This document shows, in pieces, positions 7,352 through 9,868 of a DNA stretch of 9,868 bases (the first letter of the stretch is position 1; every line of letters starts with the position of its first letter). The notes below the pieces were generated by a model. That model saw only the letters and a program-made list of their open reading frames with translations, ran no database searches and had not been told where the DNA came from. The position numbers were made by a program, and so were the translations under genes. Origin of the DNA: Alphaproteobacteria bacterium (GTDB lineage: Bacteria > Pseudomonadota > Alphaproteobacteria > Puniceispirillales > Puniceispirillaceae); the NCBI GenBank assembly GCA_011526395.1, contig WTHW01000100.1, positions 1 through 9,868 on the forward strand, read 5' to 3'.

Positions 7352-8128
7352 ATGCGTGTCGCACTCACAGGTGGCTCAACAGGTATTGGAGCTAGCATTG
7401 TTCAAAAGTTATCAAGTACCAATCACGACGTCATAGTCTTTGATGTCTCAGAGCCTGCTGAAGGCGCAAGCCAGTGGATTAAGACAGACCTTAGCGATCC
7501 TGCCTCTATTGCACGTGCGATTGAACAGGCTGATGGCACCTTTGATGCTCTTATCAACAATGCAGGCCTGCCGCCACGCGAGGGTCTGACAGAGATGATT
7601 TTAAAGGTCAATTATTATGGCTTTAGAGCCTTTCTTGAAGGCTTTGAGCAAAAATTATCTGCTGGCGCCTCTATTGTGAATACAGCCTCTCGTGCGGGCG
7701 CGATGTGGCAGCAAAATATCGAGCAAGTCAAAGCCTTGATGGCAACAGATATAGATGGCATGGCAGCCTTTTTGGCAGACCATGAGATAGATGCCACACG
7801 CGCCTATAACCTCAGCAAGGAAGCTGTCATTGTCTATACGATGTCACAGACAGAGCGCATGATACAAAAAGGGTTCCGTATGAATGCCGTCAGCCCTGCG
7901 GCCGTTAGCACAGGGATTTTAGATGACTTCACCAGAGCCTTTGGAGAGAAAGTTGCTAAAAATATCGCAAGAGCTGGCCGCCCTGGCCATCCTGAGGAAA
8001 TTGCTGATATCATTTTATTTTTAACCTCACCACAAAGCGCATGGATTAAGGGGCAAGATATCACCATTGATGGTGGTATGAGCGCCATGGGCATGACAGA
8101 TATGATGGGGCTAAATAACCCTGCCTAG
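7352..8128 (+). CDS. Short-chain dehydrogenase/reductase, coniferyl-alcohol / 3-alpha-hydroxysteroid dehydrogenase-like
   Basis: 258 residues, a complete classical SDR: TGGSTGIG cofactor loop (6-13), acidic Asp31 after the second strand favouring NAD over NADP, DLS (46-48), NNAG (69-72), Asn87, catalytic Ser113 and the Tyr152-x3-Lys156 pair. The overall layout (VNYYG, SIVNTAS, KEAVIVY, RMNAVSP, WIKGQDITIDGG) resembles coniferyl-alcohol dehydrogenase and 3-alpha-hydroxysteroid dehydrogenase more than fatty-acid FabG. It would therefore oxidise or reduce an alcohol/carbonyl on an aromatic or cyclic substrate; that preference is inferred. AAGGA at 7338-7342, nine bases before the ATG, supports the start. 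It is transcribed separately, behind the strong terminator, so a link to the dehalogenase operon rests on proximity only. It converges with the yqaA-like gene. Confidence 0.9.
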   Translation: MRVALTGGSTGIGASIVQKLSSTNHDVIVFDVSEPAEGASQWIKTDLSDPASIARAIEQADGTFDALINNAGLPPREGLTEMILKVNYYGFRAFLEGFEQKLSAGASIVNTASRAGAMWQQNIEQVKALMATDIDGMAAFLADHEIDATRAYNLSKEAVIVYTMSQTERMIQKGFRMNAVSPAAVSTGILDDFTRAFGEKVAKNIARAGRPGHPEEIADIILFLTSPQSAWIKGQDITIDGGMSAMGMTDMMGLNNPA

Positions 8129-8141
8129 CGCGTGAGGCGCT
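8127..8141. terminator. Short hairpin between converging SDR and yqaA-like genes
   Basis: AGCGC (8127-8131) pairs with GCGCT (8137-8141) across a five-base loop, followed on the plus strand by CTTT. It sits in the 15-base gap between the two facing stop codons and partly overlaps the SDR stop. The stem is short and the T-run weak, so it is at best a weak bidirectional terminator. Confidence 0.35.
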
Positions 8142-8143
8142 CT

Positions 8144-8566
8144 TTAGGTAAATGGCAAAACAAGGCCAGCCACAACAAGATAACGCGCGCCCTTGGCGAT
8201 TGTGACCAGCAAGCAAAATGACCAAAAAGGCTCGCGAAGAAATCCGGCTATCATCGTGATAGGATCGCCAATAATAGGCACCCAGCTAAGGAGCAGTGAA
8301 TATCTGCCATAGCGTGCATAATGGATGCGTGCTTTATCTAGTTTTTCTGGCCCAATCGGAAACCAACGCCGGCTTTGGAATTGGTTCAGATATTTACCCA
8401 ACCACCAATTCACAATGGCGCCCAAAACATTGCCAGCTGTCGCCACAAGAATGGCCGCGTAAATTTGATCCTCACTCGATGCAATATGATAAGCAAGGAC
8501 AGCCTCAGATTGTGCCGGCAAAATGGTTGCTGCCAGAAATGCTGTGATGAAAAGTGAAGAAAACAA
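8144..8566 (-). CDS. yqaA: YqaA-family (DedA/VTT-like) small inner-membrane protein
   Basis: About 140 residues, close to the 142 of E. coli YqaA. The features match that family: an N-terminal hydrophobic segment ending LPAQSE (LPGNSE in E. coli), ATAGNVLGAIVNWWLG, then RYGRYSLLLSWVPIIGDPITMIAGFLR and a final KGARYLVVAG. It is an integral membrane protein of the broader VTT/DedA group, for which lipid or ion transport roles have been proposed; YqaA itself has no settled function. The start is odd: no ATG is in frame between the upstream stop (8588-8590) and the conserved N-terminus. TTG at 8566 fits the family's N-terminus but has only GAGG two bases away; a non-standard ATA eight codon-bases further up is another option. 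It is divergent from the YdeI-family gene. Confidence 0.88.
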   Translation of the reverse strand: MFSSLFITAFLAATILPAQSEAVLAYHIASSEDQIYAAILVATAGNVLGAIVNWWLGKYLNQFQSRRWFPIGPEKLDKARIHYARYGRYSLLLSWVPIIGDPITMIAGFLREPFWSFCLLVTIAKGARYLVVAGLVLPFT

Positions 8567-8574
8567 AGCCTCAG

Positions 8575-8608
8575 CTATCTTTCTTTGCTAGATGGCTGCA
8601 CTATCTTT
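8575..8608. repeat. Pair of 8-bp direct repeats between divergent genes
   Basis: CTATCTTT occurs at 8575-8582 and again at 8601-8608 in the short region between the yqaA-like start and the YdeI-family start. It may be a regulatory site in a shared divergent promoter region, or chance. No convincing -35/-10 pair was seen here. Confidence 0.2.
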
Positions 8609-8649
8609 AGCCCATCACCGTTATTGTCATGAGGGCTAGGATAACAGAT

Positions 8650-9219
8650 ATGGTTGAGGGCATGAAGCAAATCCAGATAGAAAGCAGCACTGCTTTGATA
8701 GAATGGTTGTCTGATAATCATCAATCTGATGAGTCTTATCTGTTGGTGACTTGGAAAAAATCTGAAATAGAAAAATATGTCAGCCGCAATGAAGTGTTAG
8801 ATGCTCTTCTGGCTTATGGCTGGATAGATGGTCGGCGCTTTGCCCTAGATGAGGGGCGCACCATGCAATTAATTTGCAAAAGAAAACAACAAAAATGGAC
8901 CAAGAGCTATCGTGACAGAGTTGAAAGACTGCAAGCAAATGGCCAACTGCACCAAAGCGGCCTCACCATGATAGAGCATGCCAAGCAAAATGGCACGTGG
9001 CTTGCCAATCAGGATGTTGATGAGCTTGTTTGCCCAGATGATTTATCCCATGCGCTGAGTAATCATAAAGGCACTGAATGGTGGCAGAATAGCGCGCCAT
9101 CATATCAACGCAACATCCTGCGGTGGCTGGCATCTGCTAAGAGGCAAGAGACAAGACAAAAAAGATGTGATGAGATTGCGCTTGCTTGCGGCAAAGGGAA
9201 AAAAATCAAAAATATGTAA
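8650..9219 (+). CDS. YdeI/OmpD-associated (OmdA) family protein
   Basis: 189 residues from the preferred start, no signal peptide or membrane segment. It follows the family pattern: a YLLVTWKKSE strand, EVLDALLAYGWIDGRRFALDEGR in the middle, KRKQQKWTKSYRDRVERL, a GLTMIEHAKQNGTW segment, and a C-terminal OmdA domain (PDDLSHAL...WQNSAPSYQRNILRWLASAKRQETRQKR). Members are often labelled bacteriocin-protection or OmpD-associated proteins, but the molecular function is not known. I chose ATG 8650 because AGGA (8638-8641) lies eight bases upstream; ATG 8629 has no obvious ribosome site and ATG 8662 has its GAGGG only one base away. The C-terminus is basic (KGKKIKN). It converges with another OmdA-domain gene. 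Confidence 0.88.
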   Translation: MVEGMKQIQIESSTALIEWLSDNHQSDESYLLVTWKKSEIEKYVSRNEVLDALLAYGWIDGRRFALDEGRTMQLICKRKQQKWTKSYRDRVERLQANGQLHQSGLTMIEHAKQNGTWLANQDVDELVCPDDLSHALSNHKGTEWWQNSAPSYQRNILRWLASAKRQETRQKRCDEIALACGKGKKIKNM

Positions 9220-9230
9220 GGATGCATTTT

Positions 9231-9257
9231 GATAGTCTCAAACGTGAGATTGCTATC
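9231..9257. terminator. Imperfect hairpin between converging OmdA-domain genes
   Basis: GATAGTCTCA (9231-9240) pairs with TGAGA (9245-9249) and CTATC (9253-9257) around an AACG loop, with a three-base bulge TTG. The left flank read on the minus strand continues CAAAATG. The hairpin lies between the two genes' 3' ends and overlaps the minus-strand stop codon. A bidirectional transcription end is plausible; no long T-run is present. Confidence 0.45.
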
Positions 9258-9732
9258 CTAGAAGCTCTGTCATGACTTTTTGCAATCGATTTTGCCTCGT
9301 AGCTTGCTGCTTTGCTGAGTCAATTTGATAACAATAAAAGCGTCTCTTGCCAGAGGTCAGCGCCTGCCATTTCTGTGCGAGGGCACTATTGGTAGATAAT
9401 TCACTTTCCAATTCAATAGGGATATCCACATAATCTTGGTCATCAATATCGAACCGCATTTCAACCATATCGCCGATACCCAAATCAGCATTATCTAGAA
9501 ATCGTTGCGATAAAATAAAATATTTTCTGCCATCTGCAACAGGGTTCCACGCACCTCTGATAGGATGGTCTGCGACCTCTCCAATGATGCGTAATTTCGG
9601 GAATGCCTTGAATGGCAGGGCTTTTATCAGCTCTTCAGGCAAGAGGAGTACATTATAATAAAGCACCTTGCGGCCATTGCCTATCGCAAGCTTTTCAACC
9701 GCCCCTTCGAAGGCATAATCATAATAAGACAA
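9253..9732 (-). CDS. DUF1905 plus OmdA domain protein
   Basis: About 159 residues, soluble. The N-terminal two-thirds fit DUF1905, a small beta-barrel-like domain: VLLLPEELIKAL, IGEVADHPIRGAWNPVADGRKYFILSQRFL, then DLGIGDMVEMRFDID. The C-terminal part is an OmdA/YdeI-type helical domain (IPIELESELSTNSALAQKWQALTSGKRRFYCYQIDSAKQQATRQNR), the same type as in the facing gene. The function of this domain pair is unknown. The start is TTG at 9732: a stop (9738-9736) lies two codons upstream, no in-frame ATG exists until deep inside the domain, and GAGGTG (9742-9737) is four bases away. The nearby ATG at 9736 is out of frame and would give only five codons. Confidence 0.85.
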   Translation of the reverse strand: MSYYDYAFEGAVEKLAIGNGRKVLYYNVLLLPEELIKALPFKAFPKLRIIGEVADHPIRGAWNPVADGRKYFILSQRFLDNADLGIGDMVEMRFDIDDQDYVDIPIELESELSTNSALAQKWQALTSGKRRFYCYQIDSAKQQATRQNRLQKVMTELLG

Positions 9733-9796
9733 ACATCACCTCATGAATGAAGCCAACGTGCATTTTAGGATATTGAGATATTATATCGGAAAAAAG

Positions 9797-9814
9797 TGGT
9801 GCCCGGGGGCGGAA
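9797..9814 (-). other. tRNA 3'-end fragment (probably tRNA-Phe), candidate attachment site
   Basis: On the minus strand this reads TTCCGCCCCCGGGCACCA: the end of a T-loop, the 3' side of a T-stem (CCGCC), the 3' side of an acceptor stem (CCCGGGC), discriminator A and an encoded CCA. The matching 5' acceptor strand, anticodon arm and GGCGG T-stem partner are not found in the 54 bases that would hold them, so this is not an intact tRNA. The GC-rich block stands out from its AT-rich surroundings. Such 3' fragments are typical core sites left when tyrosine-recombinase elements integrate into tRNA genes. The identity as Phe rests on my recall of its acceptor and T-arm sequence. Confidence 0.6.
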
Positions 9815-9819
9815 AGATT

Positions 9820-9868
9820 ACCTATGCCCTGCGTCAACTCAAGTCACCCTTGAGCAATATCAATAGGT
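9820..9868. repeat. Nested inverted repeats at the right edge
   Basis: ACCTAT (9820-9825) is complementary to ATAGGT (9863-9868), and inside it CTCAAG (9838-9843) is complementary to CTTGAG (9849-9854) with a five-base loop. They directly adjoin the tRNA-like block. They might be recombinase arm sites or part of a structured RNA cut by the window end, or chance short repeats. No gene is seen in 9733-9868. Confidence 0.25.

Noticed and set aside
8296..8557. Plus-strand open frames opposite the yqaA-like gene
   Set aside because: The minus-strand frame matches YqaA along its full length, so the plus-strand frames are shadows.
9797..9868. A complete tRNA gene on the minus strand at the right edge
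   Set aside because: Only the 3' tail matches. The T-stem partner, the conserved T-loop and a plausible anticodon arm are missing; the CTCAA/TTGAG hairpin has a seven-base loop but lacks the required U33.

Overview
The window looks like chromosomal or accessory DNA of a marine-type proteobacterium, most likely an alphaproteobacterium. This is inferred from gene content (a TAXI-family TRAP transporter, a fused respiration-independent reductive dehalogenase, an SDR resembling coniferyl-alcohol/3-alpha-hydroxysteroid dehydrogenases), moderate GC and compact operons. No rRNA, complete tRNA, CRISPR array or insertion sequence is visible. The exact lineage cannot be settled from this stretch; a SAR116/Rhodospirillales-like origin is a guess.

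Left part (1-7294), plus strand. The window opens inside a large gene whose visible part is the end of a corrinoid/4Fe-4S reductive dehalogenase, fused to a phthalate-dioxygenase-reductase-like module (flavin, NAD(P)H, plant-type 2Fe-2S). This is the BhbA-type arrangement, in which the enzyme can draw electrons directly from NAD(P)H. After a 200-base spacer with a 16-bp palindrome and a second 8-bp inverted repeat comes a tight run of four genes: a membrane-anchored DUF3179 protein with an internally duplicated domain, an alkyl-sulfatase-like metallo-beta-lactamase-fold hydrolase, a fused TRAP permease, and its TAXI-type periplasmic binding protein. A strong intrinsic terminator (7257-7294) closes the unit. 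A reasonable reading is uptake of an organic acid or aromatic compound, hydrolytic removal of a group (sulfate or ester), and reductive dehalogenation in the cytoplasm. The substrate is unknown.

Middle and right part (7352-9732). A classical SDR dehydrogenase stands alone after the terminator and converges on a minus-strand YqaA-family membrane protein. A YdeI/OmdA-family protein on the plus strand then converges on a minus-strand DUF1905-OmdA protein, so two different proteins with the same C-terminal domain face each other across a hairpin. Two minus-strand genes (yqaA-like and DUF1905) appear to use TTG starts.

Right edge (9733-9868). No gene is seen. An 18-base block at 9797-9814 is identical, as far as I can recall, to the 3' end (with encoded CCA) of a bacterial tRNA, probably tRNA-Phe, read on the minus strand, but the rest of the tRNA is absent. 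This is what a displaced attachment-site copy at the edge of an integrated element looks like. Its orientation would put the element to the right of the window and leave the dehalogenase cluster on the chromosomal side.
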